Positions 10,627 through 22,161 of a stretch of 64,000 bases of DNA are shown one piece after another; position 1 is the stretch's first letter, and every line of letters begins with the position of its first letter. This DNA comes from Thinopyrum elongatum (taxonomy: Eukaryota > Streptophyta > Magnoliopsida > Poales > Poaceae): NCBI GenBank assembly GCA_011799875.1, contig CM022303.1:427233230-427297229 (forward strand), given 5' to 3'. The position numbers were made by a program, and so were the translations under genes. The notes under the pieces were generated by a model. That model searched no databases and was not told the origin of the DNA. It was given only the letters and a program-made list of their open reading frames with translations.

Positions 10627-11170
10627 ACCGAAGCCAGCTTGACCTCGTCAATGACTGTCGAGAAGTCTTCATGCACGTGCCCCGGAGGGAGAGTTGTCAT
10701 CATTTTGATCTAAAGCACCGAATTAACATAACACAAAAAATGCCACATGACAAGAAACCATAACATCCCTGCCCCAAGGACATAACATGAATATACGCTG
10801 GAGCTCCGTGGACTACGTCCCTATGGACAAACTAGATGAGGATCAAAGCTCAAATTAAAGACAAACTCGTAGAGAAGGGGTCAATCGATAGATGTGCTAA
10901 TTAACATAGCCGGCTTGACCTAGATGGCAGCCGAGTAGTCTTCGTGCATATGCCCCCAATGAGCAGCGGCTTGGAGGAACACAGTTGTCACTATTTAACC
11001 CTCGCAGTGATCCGAAGCACATGACACCTAATATTGCGAGATGACAAGAAACCTTAACCTAACCGCTCAGAGGAGACAACAAAAATCTACAATGGAGTTC
11101 CATCGACTATGTGTAGATGAACGACCTCAAGGAGGATCGGAGCCCGAAAGATAAACTCAGAGAAGAAGCA
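10627..11170. repeat. diverged direct duplication of about 270 bp
   Basis: Blocks 10627-10890 and 10908-11170 align in the same order. Shared pieces are gccggcttgacct, agtcttc-tgca-atgcccc, ttgtca-yattt, gcac-atgac, acaagaaacc-taac, and tgga-ttcc-t-gactay-t. Identity is moderate. No protein was recognised in either copy. Confidence 0.55.
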
Positions 11171-11789
11171 CCGACATCTGCGTGAGCTCTGCGCATGCTA
11201 GGACTAAAATCCCTAACATAAATTAATAAACTAAGCAGAGGGACCAGGATTCCCCTCCTCACCACCGGCCGATGGAGCAGTTGGAAGAGGTGAGCGGCAA
11301 ACCCATGGGCTCAACGGTGAAGCATGGAGGGGAGAGCTTGCCCTAGCCGCCTATGGTGACTAGAGTAGATTTGTATTTATACCGAAAATGGATTCAAATT
11401 TTATTGCTAATGTATTATACCTAGTGCTCCCATTTTTTTAGATTTCTCATCAGAACTACAACCCTATACAACACAACCTGCACAATATGTACACGATAGC
11501 CAATCCAGCCGTCTGCTGGAGTCTGGTCACATACATGGACGAAATGATCTCCCGTGTCGTGCAGGGATCGTCCAAGCACCGACGTATGTACTGCACTGCT
11601 CCAGTACTATCTCTCGTCTCTCTCTTCTATTAACTCAGCCGACTTGCGCGGACGGGGTAGTGTGCCTATGGTCGGTTCTCAATTGCGGTCCCACATGTGT
11701 GTGCAAACGCAATATGATGCGTGTTCCATTCGGTGAGCGGCTTGCCAGACCGACCGACCGTCTAGGGTGCGACGCGAACGTGACGGGGG
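11171..11789. other. noncoding region with promoter-like minus-strand signals
   Basis: On the minus strand a GGTATAAATAC element near 11375 precedes a CT-rich leader, similar in layout to a grass promoter and 5' UTR, but no supported coding sequence follows. Nothing else was recognised. Confidence 0.3.
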
Positions 11790-12055
11790 TGCTGTATACA
11801 TGTGTACCACCGTTTCTTCTGGCTTTGCTATATGGCGCAATCCATGGATACATAATTATATTTAAAAGTCGAGGGCGGGGCCTTTCCTGCGCGGTAGGCA
11901 TGGCAGTTCCGCCTAGTCGGTTCGACAGAGAGGCGAGAAGATGAAGGAGTAGCGGATTGAACTTACTACTGCAAACGTAGGGTGTGTGATTTGATGGCTC
12001 GTTACTGTTGGACGGGTGGGGCCCTGTGATTTGACTAGCCATTATCATTATTACT
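11790..12055. repeat. promoter-like dispersed repeat, copy 1
   Basis: Aligns with 27833-28047. Shared landmarks in order are gtaccacc-tttcttc, atggcgcaatccat-gata, tatatttaaaag-cgagggcgggg, gcct-gtcggtt-gacagagaggcga, gtgatttgatggctc-ttactg, and ggtggggcc-tgtgatttgact. The centre has a TATA-type TATATTTAAAAG. Copy 1 carries extra bases between the TATA-like word and the gtcggtt word. Confidence 0.6.
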
Positions 12056-12385
12056 ACGGCGCTACGACCGGGGTGAGTCTCCACTAATCCCCTCCATGGT
12101 ATATAGGTGCTAAGAACAAGTATTCTATAATGATGGGCATATAGCCTGCTTACATGGCACTTTTGCTTATATGTCGAGGAGAGAGTCATGTAAAAATGAT
12201 GGGAGTGGGCTCTTGTGCAAGACCCAAGCTACTCACTCCTTGGCAAATGCAATAAATACTACCAAGAAAGAGATAGAGAGAAGTACAAAAAAAAACTCTT
12301 ATAGCTAACCTTGTTGTATGAGTGATTATAAGTGATGAGTATGTATGACATGCCAAACTCACATAGCCTAACGCACCTAGATGGA
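12056..12385. other. noncoding spacer
   Basis: No gene or repeat was recognised before the long LTR-like unit that starts at 12386. Confidence 0.3.
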
Positions 12386-15300
12386 TGTCGGGACCCCGAT
12401 CCTAAGTCACACCGATCTAGCATGTAACACATCATATCACTTTGCGGCCTCACGCACAGTATTCCCACGGCTGTAGCCTTACCTAGGCCGGGACCGTTTG
12501 CGCCTTTTGGCTCACGTATATGATAGTGTCGCTAGCATCCAGATGAAAGAGAACCCGGGCTGACATGACTAGTCGTAAACCCAAGGTGGCACAAACTTAC
12601 AGGGACAGGCATACATGACCCAGCAATGAACGTGTCGGTCATCAGCATGTGTGACCGAGTTGTAGCAAGCTACAAGGACTCCAGTAAAATACCGCGTGAC
12701 ATTTCACCGAAGGGACAGACACGGGAGCAAAGAAGGACACATGCCGATCATCCCATGTGTTCCGGAGCAGTAGCAAGCTACCATGGCTTAGTGGAAGCAC
12801 TAGGAGACATTTCCCCATAAGAGAGGCTACCAAGAATAAACAACTAGGTGTCAGATCCCACACATACCAAGCATTTCAATAACATACACACAATATGCTA
12901 GATATTTGTAAATACAACATGGCATCACAACAAGACTCTCCGACTCAAAGTATTTAATCATAGGCTCCGAGGAGCAAGATATTACAAACATGGTCTCATG
13001 ACCCAACATACAAGTCATACAAGCAACAAGCGGAAGCATAAATATGTCTGAGTACAGACATCTGAAAAGAAGAAGGCTAGAAAGCCTGACTATCTACAAG
13101 ACACTCCATAGGAGCCAGACCTCTGTCTGGTATTCCCAAGCTAATTGTCGAAGCCCACGTGGAACTACTAGTGAGACTGAAGTCTCTCTGCAAAAACATA
13201 AATTAAGCAAACGTGAGTACAAATGTACTCAGCAAGACTTACATCAAAACTAGCTACATATGCATCAGTATCAACAAAGGGGTGGTGGAGTTTAACTGCA
13301 GCAAGCCAGTTTTGACTCGGTGGATATCCTGTACTACGAGTACTTTCTTTGAGGTGGCGCACACGAGTCCACATATTCACCAAATCAATACACCACTATG
13401 GATCTGCTCCCGTCTCCCTACGAGAAGGCCATCCATAGCTCTCACACTTATCTTGCGCATTTTAGAGTATCCACTTCAAGTTATCTATGAACAGTATAAG
13501 CGTTCCAAGCAGTCCACATCCGCGGATGCGGCTATTCGAATAGATCATTTTACCCTGCACGGGTGTACTTCCTCACACACGCTCTCGCCACTTACCGCCA
13601 TGTATACGTCATGTATCACAGCAACCTTCAAGCGGAAGCCTGGCGAGGGTGTCGGCCATGGCCTGACTAACCACACAAGTCTCTAGTCCAGGTTTATCGC
13701 CTATTTGAATTCCATCCGCAAGGAAGTCCGGCCGAGGTTTCCACTACGGCCCCAAACGATGTGTACAGGGTTCCCGAGCAACCAAACGGGTGCCTCGGTA
13801 CACTGGGCCATGGTGCCTAGTCTGTCCCAAGCCCACCTGTACCGGGTGCCACTTGGTAGACTACTAGCACAACGTACAAACACTAGAAACTAGTTGCAAC
13901 TCCTGGACAGAGATCGTGGCGATTAATAAGCCGAGAGGGGCCGAGTTACCGGAACCCAATGTGTGGTAGTAACTGTCTTGGATCACAAACAGAGAACTCA
14001 GTTCCTGAGGATGGTTTCAATGAGACAACCCACCATGTACTCCTACATGGCCTCTCATCACTACCTTTACCAAATCGTGTTCACACACTTAGCTCTCAAC
14101 AGTAGGACATGTTCACCACCATTCCAATCCATCCCAGATGAATCAGACCCGACACAACTCTAAGCATAGCAGGCATAAAAAGCAAGCACGAATGAGTAGG
14201 CACATCATGGTTCAAACAACTTCTACTCATGCTAGTGGGTTTCAACTATTTATTGTGGCAAAGACAGGTCATGCAGAGGAATGGGATCAACTACAGCAAC
14301 ATGTAACAGTTGAATCGTTGTTGTCCTAATGCAGTAAAAGATAGCAGGAGCGAGACAATGGGATTGTATCGGAATGCTCAGTGGGGGTTTGCTTGCCTGG
14401 CACTTCTGAAGATAGTATTGTGTCTTCATCAGTGTCATCGATCACAACATCGGAAACATCGGCTACCGAGAAGGAACAACATCGACTCTGCAAATAAGGA
14501 ACACAGTCAATGCAATGCACACTCACATGAATGACATGTCATGTTAAGGTACTGAATTCACCTACTGCAATATTTAGCCAAGTTAATTGAAGTGGAATTC
14601 GAACATATAGCAAACTCCAACTCCAAAACTAATTATCATATATTCCATAACCATGAATTGTCCTAGTTGGTGATGTTAACTTGCTCAAAAATGCATGAGA
14701 GTGGCATAAATAGATTCTTCATATTTTTCTGATCATTTTTCATATATAATTTATTTTCATCCGAGTTACGGATTAATTACTATGAATTTTTGAAGTTTGA
14801 ACTATTTTCTGGAATTTCCTGGCTATTTTAAAATAACTAATTCCAGAAGAGGCATTACTGCATCAGCATGACATCAGTGTGATGTCATCAGGTCAACAGT
14901 GGCGGCCCAGGTCAAACCTGACCTGTGGGTCCCACATGTCGGTGTAACAGGGTTAGTAGCAGAGGCTGACCAGTGGGGCCAGGTCAATGCTGAGGTGGCA
15001 AGGTCAAACTGACCCGTGGGGCCACTATGATTAGCACTAACTAAACAGAAACAAAACCCGGGGATAATTAATCATGGGGGCCCATCTGTCTTCGGGGCAG
15101 AGGGTAATTAACCCGGTCATTAGCGCTAACTAAAATGCCACGTCGGTGGCTATCACCGGCGCTAATCCATGTGCGACGGCGATGCCCGTCCGGCCGACTC
15201 CGGCGTCGGCTGGACGCGCGGCTGGGTGCGTTTGAAAACCCGTGATGCAGCGCATCTTGTGGTAGCCGCGGTGTGCATTGGGGCAGTCTGCGCTGGCGGC

Positions 15301-16489
15301 GGCGACGAGCCGGGCGGCGGCCGGAGCTCGGAGGTGTGCGGCTGCGGGGCTGCAGGGCAGTAGAGGAGGAGCTGGTGGTCAACCACGGGCCACCAGAAGC
15401 ACGCTGGTGCCACGGGTTCAGGCGAAGGGGCTCGGGGTGAGGGAGCCAGGTGGCACGGTGGACGACAGTGCTCGGGCACGCGGGCGAGGGTGCTACGGCA
15501 CCGGAACAAGCAAAACAAAGGAGGAGGGAGCATGCAGGTGCTCACGGTGAGTCGGCCGGTGCAGACGACGGGGCCGGGGGGCGTCTGAGCGAGTGGGGCG
15601 GTGAGGCAGATCTCCGGCAGCCGAGGTGGAAGAAGGCGTCGGGGGCGCCGCTTCGGGGCCCTTCCGTCGCATGGCTCGGTAAGGGGGTCGAGGACGAAGT
15701 GGCAGAGCTTTTGGGTTCATGGGCGAGGCGTGGGGTGGCCGGTGGGCGCGACGGCGATGGGCGGCGCGCTCCCGTGCGTCTCGGGAAGAGGGGGAGGGAG
15801 AGCCAGAGGAGGGGGAGAGCTCGAGGAAGAGAGAGGGAGAAGGACCAGAGGGCTGCGTGGCAATGTACAGAGCCTCCAGGGCGTCGAGGAGGCAAGCGAG
15901 CAGGGTGGAGGTGTCCCGGTGCGTGTGTGCGCGCACGAGGAACACACTCACGTCCCCCTATCGCAGGTAGGGGATGACTGGCAGTGCCCGGTGGAGTGGG
16001 CTGCTATAGTGTGGGCCAGGTAAGAGCCAGGTAGGCTTTCCTTTCTATTTTGTTTCTGTTTTGCTATTTCTTGCAGCATGTTTGAATTTGGTTTCCTAAC
16101 CAATAATTTTTTGGTGCTTCTGAAAATAATTGTGGATGCAAACTGAATTATTTCAGAGCCCCACATAAAGTTCCAGAATTATTGGAGCTATAGAATTATT
16201 TATAGGAATACATAGCCCCAATTCAAATACTTAGTGACTTAATTCAGAGACCAAAAATGCTAATGAAAAATATGCATCATCACTCGATAAGGTTTACACC
16301 TTTTTCCTTAAATCATGATCATTTTTTAAGGGCATTTTGGTTTCATTGAAAATATTTTTAGGTTGAACCTATTTGAATTCCATTTGATGCTAGGGTTTGA
16401 ACACCCCCCATTTCAAATTCATTTGAATTTAAACATGATGCATGGATGCTTATGCAATGACATGCAAGGACTAAGCTAGGGCTGTGACA
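12386..16489 (-). mobile_element. very long LTR-like unit (about 4.1 kb), solo LTR or remnant
   Basis: On the minus strand it begins TGTCACAGCCCTAGC (right edge 16489) and ends GGGGTCCCGACA (left edge 12386), giving TG...CA ends with TGTC...GACA inverted termini. I recall this as a repeated unit of Triticeae genomes but cannot name the family. Inside it, 14870-16020 is GC-rich with many overlapping frames on both strands and no protein domain. The five bases on each side (ATGGA left, ACAAA right) do not match, so either one end is wrong or the copy is rearranged. No primer site or gag-pol is attached. Confidence 0.6.
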
Positions 16490-16594
16490 ACAAAGGAAGT
16501 AGCTTCATGCATGCGAAGTAGGCAAAAAAACTGCTCATTTGTAGGCGCCTGAAATCTCCAAGGGCGCGACCGCGCGAGCGAGGCGACGGTCGTG
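16490..16594. other. short host segment between two elements
   Basis: GC-rich sequence ending in GTCGTG next to the GTAGG target duplication of T1. It continues at 26098 after T1. Confidence 0.4.
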
Positions 16595-16599
16595 GTAGG

Positions 16600-17083
16600 T
16601 GTCCGTGTTAAAACCGGCGGATCTCGGGTAGGGGGTCCCGAACTGTGGATCTTGGATCGATGGGGAACAAGGGGCGTGGGACTCGATATTTACCCAGGTT
16701 CAGGCCCTCTCTAAGAGGTAATACCATATGTCCTGCTTGATTATATTGCTTGTGTATATGGGGATTACATAGTTGAGATACAACGAGATCGGATGAGCTA
16801 AACCCTAGGCTAGTAGGATGGCAATTGTTCTCTAGCCTCTACGGACTAAGTCCCCTTGTTTATATAGACACCAGGGGTATTAGGGTTACATTACAATAAG
16901 GGAAAAACCATGCCAAATCTTCTATATTGACTTGGGGGTACACACCAAGGCATAAAAGGCCTCCTATCCGGATACAATGCCGCCCCATAGTTCGGTCCTC
17001 CAGCAGCCACAGTAAGGCCCAATTGTCCGACCCATAATAGACAGGCCGGCACCCCGAGGACCCCCTAGTCCAGGACTCCCTTA
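16600..17083 (-). repeat. 3' LTR of T1
   Basis: Its outer end reads TGTCCGTGTTAAAACCGG on the plus strand. Its inner end, TAAGGGAGTCC on the minus strand, would normally be TGAGGGAGTCC. A TATA-like CTATATAAAC lies near 16862 on the minus strand. The purine tract TTCGGGGGCTAC (17084-17095, minus strand) adjoins it. Confidence 0.9.
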
Positions 17084-17671
17084 GTAGCCCCCGAACTAGC
17101 CTTCAACGCCGGCTTCTCGCAACTCTTACATCAGCAGTCTCCGGCTTGTAGGCAAGTTCCTCTCGTGTATTCGAAATAATCCTCTCAAGCCGAGCTTTTA
17201 GAGGGTATCCGGCCAACATGCACAGTCACGCCGTATCTGGTGTCCGAACTATCTGATTTACTTAGCCTTGAAGGCCAACCGCTCAAATATATGTAGTACC
17301 TTCAACTGATAATTTTCGGCGAAGGGTCGCGGCCGGTCATAAACATCGAACCGTTATTAGAACTCGATGTGCGGCTCGAGGCAGCCCCTCCAATGGCACG
17401 TCCCATCGAGGTGGAGATCGTGTCCTGTTTTTTAAGAGATTTGATCAATGATTCCCAGTATCCCACCCGTGCATAATGCCACGAGTACATCGGGAAGTGG
17501 CGCGGCCAACGGCACGTTTGAAGGAATCTTGGTATCACGACCGCTTATAAAAAGAAACCAGTCGCAGTTATCCCCTCACGCCTTCTTCTTCCTTTCGTCG
17601 CAGCCTTCCGCAAAACACCAGCGCCCCAGCTCAACTTCCCTCAAATGACCCCCCTTCCCTGCACTTCGGCC

Positions 17672-20600
17672 ATGGCCGGATCTGGGGCGAAGGGCAAGTG
17701 GGAGGCGTCAAGCGTCACCAAGAATGACATAGAGGACCTGAAGCAGGCGGGCTACCTCTCCCCCAACATTGTTCATCGAGCCCCTGAGGAGGGTCAAGTC
17801 ATGTCGACGCCCCGTGCCGGTGAGCGGGTGGTGTTCATTCCCCACTTTATCCGGGGACTGGGCTTTCCACTCCACCCGTTCGTTTGAGGATTACTGTTTT
17901 TCTACGGGCTCGACTTCCATGACCTGGCTCCGAATTCCTTCCTCCACATCTCGGATGTCATCACCATCTGCGAAGCTTTTTTTCGGGTCCAGCCACACTT
18001 TGGCCTATGTTTGAAGGTCTTCAACGTCAAGCCATAGATCATCAAGGGCCAGCACGCGGATTGTGGGGGCACCATGGAGATCAGGGTCACCCGAGTCGGA
18101 TGGCCGGAGGGCGTGTTCATAGACTTGGTCAATGTCCGGCAGAAAGAGTGGTTCTATGTCACAGAGCCCCGTGACGAGGCCTGGGCGGCCGCTCTGGAAT
18201 GCAGATCCGGACACCCTGCGAGGTTAACCTCATGGACCAAGAAAGGCCTTGACTGGGGTCTACTACCGAGGTGGAGGCACTGCAAAAACGCGTCTCCAAT
18301 ATGATAAAGGCAGGGGCCAAGCTGACCAGCGTGGTCCAGATCATGCTCCACCACCGTCTCCTGCCTTGCCAACATCGGGCCGCCCCAATGTGGTCATGGA
18401 AGCCCGAAGACCCCCGCACCGTGCAGCACTTCTATGGCACTACCCATGAGAAGCTGTGGAAGGTGCTGTTCAAGCCACAAAATTCATGGCCGTCCAAGGA
18501 GGAGGACATCAGCCTTGACGCAGAAAATTCCTCTAAGGAGGTAATGTAGCATTATTTCCTTTATATTCAGATATTTGCATTCCTACCATGGTCCTCAACT
18601 CCTTCTTCTCGTTTCCACAAACTGGCTTAAGAGGGTCATGCAGATGAGCAGTCTGGCCCCGCTGCCCGAAGACCCCAAGTCGGCTCAGCTAGAGGAGATG
18701 TTGACCATATGGCGCATTACAAGGCGCCAGAGAAAAAAGAGAAGAAGAAGAACCCAACGAAGGAGGCCAGGGAGGGCCTCCGCTCATGAGTCCCTCCGGA
18801 CACCAAGTCCGAGGACACCCACGTCCCCTCTACACATGAGGGGGAGCAGGAAGAAGAGGAGGAAGAGGAGGAGAACGACTCCTCCCACACCAGGAAGAGG
18901 GCAGCATCGGCCGAAGCCGAAGAAGAGCACCCTTCCCCGGCTCCGAAGAAGAGGAGCATGGCCAAATTGGTCCGGCTCGATGACAATTTGGACTCTAATA
19001 AGGAGTCCGTAGCCTCTCAAAAGTTCCCGGAGAGGGTTCCCAGGGTCAAACCCCGCGCGGAAAGGTGAGAATCCGAAGACTATTCAGGTGCCGATCTTAT
19101 TAACCCATTACTAAAGGCGTATGTGCTCTTGTGTTGCAATCCACCGCGCGACCTCCCCACTGACCAGATCTCGGAGGGCACATCTCCGCCAACCGATCTG
19201 GCAGAAAGCGGAGGTGCATCGCACTCCGCGCCTTCTCCGGTCATCGGGGAGACCGGGGAGGTGCTGTACCAAAGGACCCCACCCGCACTGAGCACGGGGG
19301 GCGATGGCGACATCGATATGGCCGAGGCTAACGCTTCGGCCACCGAAGACCATGAGAAGGAGCTCAGGCAAGCCGAGCCCTCTCAGCAGACAGTTTCGGG
19401 GCCCCCACGACCCTCCGAATCGTCAAAGGCGCCTCCCACCGAAGGGGGAACAAGGGCCCCGCCGCGCATGCCGAACACCGAGAGCCGGGTTATGGCAGAG
19501 TGGCCGGACATGATGGAGGAGGTTGTGAACAGCTCCTCCATTGTCATGGAACACTGCGCCCTAATGGGTGCGGTTTTGCAAAGCATTCGGTCCGTTAACA
19601 GTGGACTAAAAGAAGCTTTTGGTGGACTACTAACAGGCTTTGAGGTAAACAAAGTAATGCTTTCTTTATAAACGAAATTTGAGCAGCCCATGTATGTAGC
19701 AACCCCCGAGACTCTGGCAGGTTTTGAAAAAACCCGGCAGAGGATCGAAAATCGTTAGAACCAGTGGCCTAAGCGTTATGTTTGTTTTATTTTGCAGGCT
19801 TCAGTGTTGGCGGCTTCTGCCAATGCCGCGGAGCTGGTCGAGATAAATCGGACACTCAAGAGTTCTGATGAGGAGCTCGATCTCGTCAACAAGCGGTTCG
19901 ACGGAGCACAAGGTTACTTTGTTCGAACATAGTCCTTGGTATGTTTTGTGTTAAGTAGGGTATTCGGGATTATCCCTATGAAAGAAATGACTGCAGCTAT
20001 CACCGCGGAGGTCGAGGGCCTCAAGGCCGAGTTGCGGAAGGCCAAGGAGGAGGCAGCCAAACAGAAGGTAGCGGCCGAACGAGCGGCCTCTAAGCTCACG
20101 TTGGTGAAAACCGACAGTGAGAAGCATGAGCCTAGGGTGGCCGAAGTGCATAAAGAGCTCAAGGATGCCATCACTAGATGTGAGGACCTTGAGCATAAGA
20201 ACAAAGATTATTCCACCAAGCTGGCGAAGATGAAGACAGAGGCCCAGGAGGCACGAACGAAAACGCGAAGCGCCTGGGAGGAGCTCCCACAAGTAAAGGA
20301 GATTGCGAATGGTAAGCAGTATTTACTGCAGACTGTCTTTGGCGGCCACAAATTCGCATTGCTCACACGGGTCTGGCGTTCTGCAGGCGCCTTTGCGGAG
20401 CTCCCGAAGAGTGCGGCCGATGCGTCCAGGCACTATGCGGCTCGTGAGGGTGACACCGAGCTGAGGCTATTCTGAGTGCAGTTCCAAGCACCCGAGCGCC
20501 CTCCCCTTCTTGTTAATCAAATGAAGCAATTGATGGAGCTGCACCGGATGGCGGAGCCAGCCATGAAGGACCTCTGTGTCCGGCTATGGCCCTCCGAGCC

Positions 20601-20898
20601 CATACCGAGAAGCTACTTTGGCCTGGTGGCGAAGCTGTGTGATGCTGCCAACCATGTTGAACCCGTTAAGCACTCGATGTGCATCGATGGGGCTCGGGTG
20701 GCATTCTCGAAGACCATGGTGCATTGGCCGAAGATCAAACCCGTCGAGATGGCTACCGGACCTCCTCCAGCTGGAAAGGAGCATATGCGCCCAGAGCATT
20801 ACTTCTCCGCCGTGATGGACGGTGCTCGGGCAGTAGAGGGGCACAAGATTCAAAGGATGTACTCCTTGAGTGATTGTGCTGTTATGTATTGTGGTTGA
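17672..20898 (+). pseudogene. antisense ORF of T1, gypsy-associated 'Transposase_28'-type protein, broken
   Basis: The start at 17672 gives MAGSGAKGKWEAS. Blocks RAGERVVFIPHFIRGLGFP (about 17815), FHDLAPNSFLHISD (17915-17960) and VRQKEWFYVTE (18135) match the plant 'putative gypsy type transposon' domain (Pfam PF04195). Downstream, 18700-19080 is Lys/Glu/Arg-rich, 19936-20320 is a coiled coil, and 20476-20898 is the C-terminal part (RPPLLVNQMKQLMELHRMA). Exons are separated by plausible introns, for example near 19672-19800. In-frame stops include TGA at 17885, TAG near 18036 and TGA at 20473-20475. Function is unknown; the coiled coil suggests a structural or binding role. The gene lies opposite to gag. 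Confidence 0.7.
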
Positions 20899-22161
20899 AC
20901 CTTTATGCCTTATAATGCTGTGTTTGTATGGTTTATCATACTTGTATGCGTTTGATGTTTTATTTTGACTCCTGCTCGACCGTTTTATTTTGAAAGATAA
21001 CTTTCGTCGGCTTCAGCCCCCGTGTAGATGCTACGAGGGGTGTTTCATCCTCTGCACCATAACCCTTAGCCAACGTCTCGGTGCCCGAAGGCGGTTGTGT
21101 AGGAGGGAAACAAGGCGATCGGACTATGCGGTTTTATCGCTTTCACTTCGCCATAGGAGCTTGACTGCGGGGGCTGGTGACCAGCCCCTAGTGTGGTGTG
21201 ATATTCGGCAAAGTATATATCACTTGATTTGTTCGAAGACAAACCCTTCGTGTGACATGGTACAATCGCCAGCAATTTTGAGTTTAACACCTGTCATCGG
21301 ATCGCCGACCAGTTCTCGCCTATTATGATAGTCAGTTTTCGACTTTCTCCACTGAGGTACTTGACCGGACTAACCGGGAGCACAATCGCAGTGGTTTTCC
21401 CTTTACCTTCTTAGCCGAACGTTCGGAACATAAGAGGGTAAGCATAGGAGCGGGGCAATCCAACACTTGACCAGAGACATAATTCAGAACTGGTGCATAT
21501 AATGCAATATCCGAGATGCCGAACACATTGGAAAATTGGGTGCCGGACTTAATGTGTAGGGCAAGCATTACGGTTGAGCCCCTGGTCTATTAGACGATTT
21601 GCATTTTAGAGTGAATATGTGCCATACAGGTTTAAGACAATATCAACGAACAGGAAGAAAGAGAGTGTGCAGTACGGATAATTGTAGGGGGACCTCAAAA
21701 GGTTTGCTTTATTTTCCATAAGCTCATGACATCTAGCCGTACAATTTCAACTGCAGAACAAAGCTTCAGATACGGATATTTTGTATAAAAGAAAAAGAGA
21801 AATTTACAGATGAAAGGTTTACGTAGGGCCTTAATGTCTGGGTTAACACCCTAACTGTGCCCTACTGCACGTCTGCGCCTTTGCTTCTGTTAGAAAGAAG
21901 AACTCCATGGAGGGGGGTAGTTGTCCGACGAAGTGTCCTTGACAAGGAGCTTCGAGAGGTCGCCGCGCTGTTGGGGCTTGATGCTGGATAGGTCCTGAAT
22001 GGTACCTGTTCATCGTCCGAAGACGCGTTATTCCATGGTACGGTTGAACCAAACTCTTTGTATTTAAGCCCCACAACTGCCCATGGTATTTTGAGTGCGG
22101 AGTTGTTTTGTCGAGCCACGTAACGTGCTACTGGGGTGGGCATGCTGTGGGGGGCATATCC
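20899..22161. other. noncoding interior of T1 where pol would be expected
   Basis: This is about 1.2 kb between the antisense ORF and the protease end. No reverse-transcriptase motif (YxDD block), RNase H or integrase zinc finger was found in any frame, so the pol core is deleted rather than merely shifted. Confidence 0.6.

Noticed and set aside
15450..15977. Overlapping GC-rich frames of 120-175 residues on both strands
   Set aside because: High GC removes stops in all frames. Arg/Gly/Ala or Pro/Ser/Arg composition with no motif, and it lies inside the long LTR-like unit.
12386..16489. Single complete protein gene in the interval
   Set aside because: No frame longer than about 180 codons and no domain; the end structure is that of an LTR.
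21000..22160. Hidden reverse transcriptase in T1
   Set aside because: Looked for LNRA, MPFG, YxDD and integrase motifs in all frames; none found.
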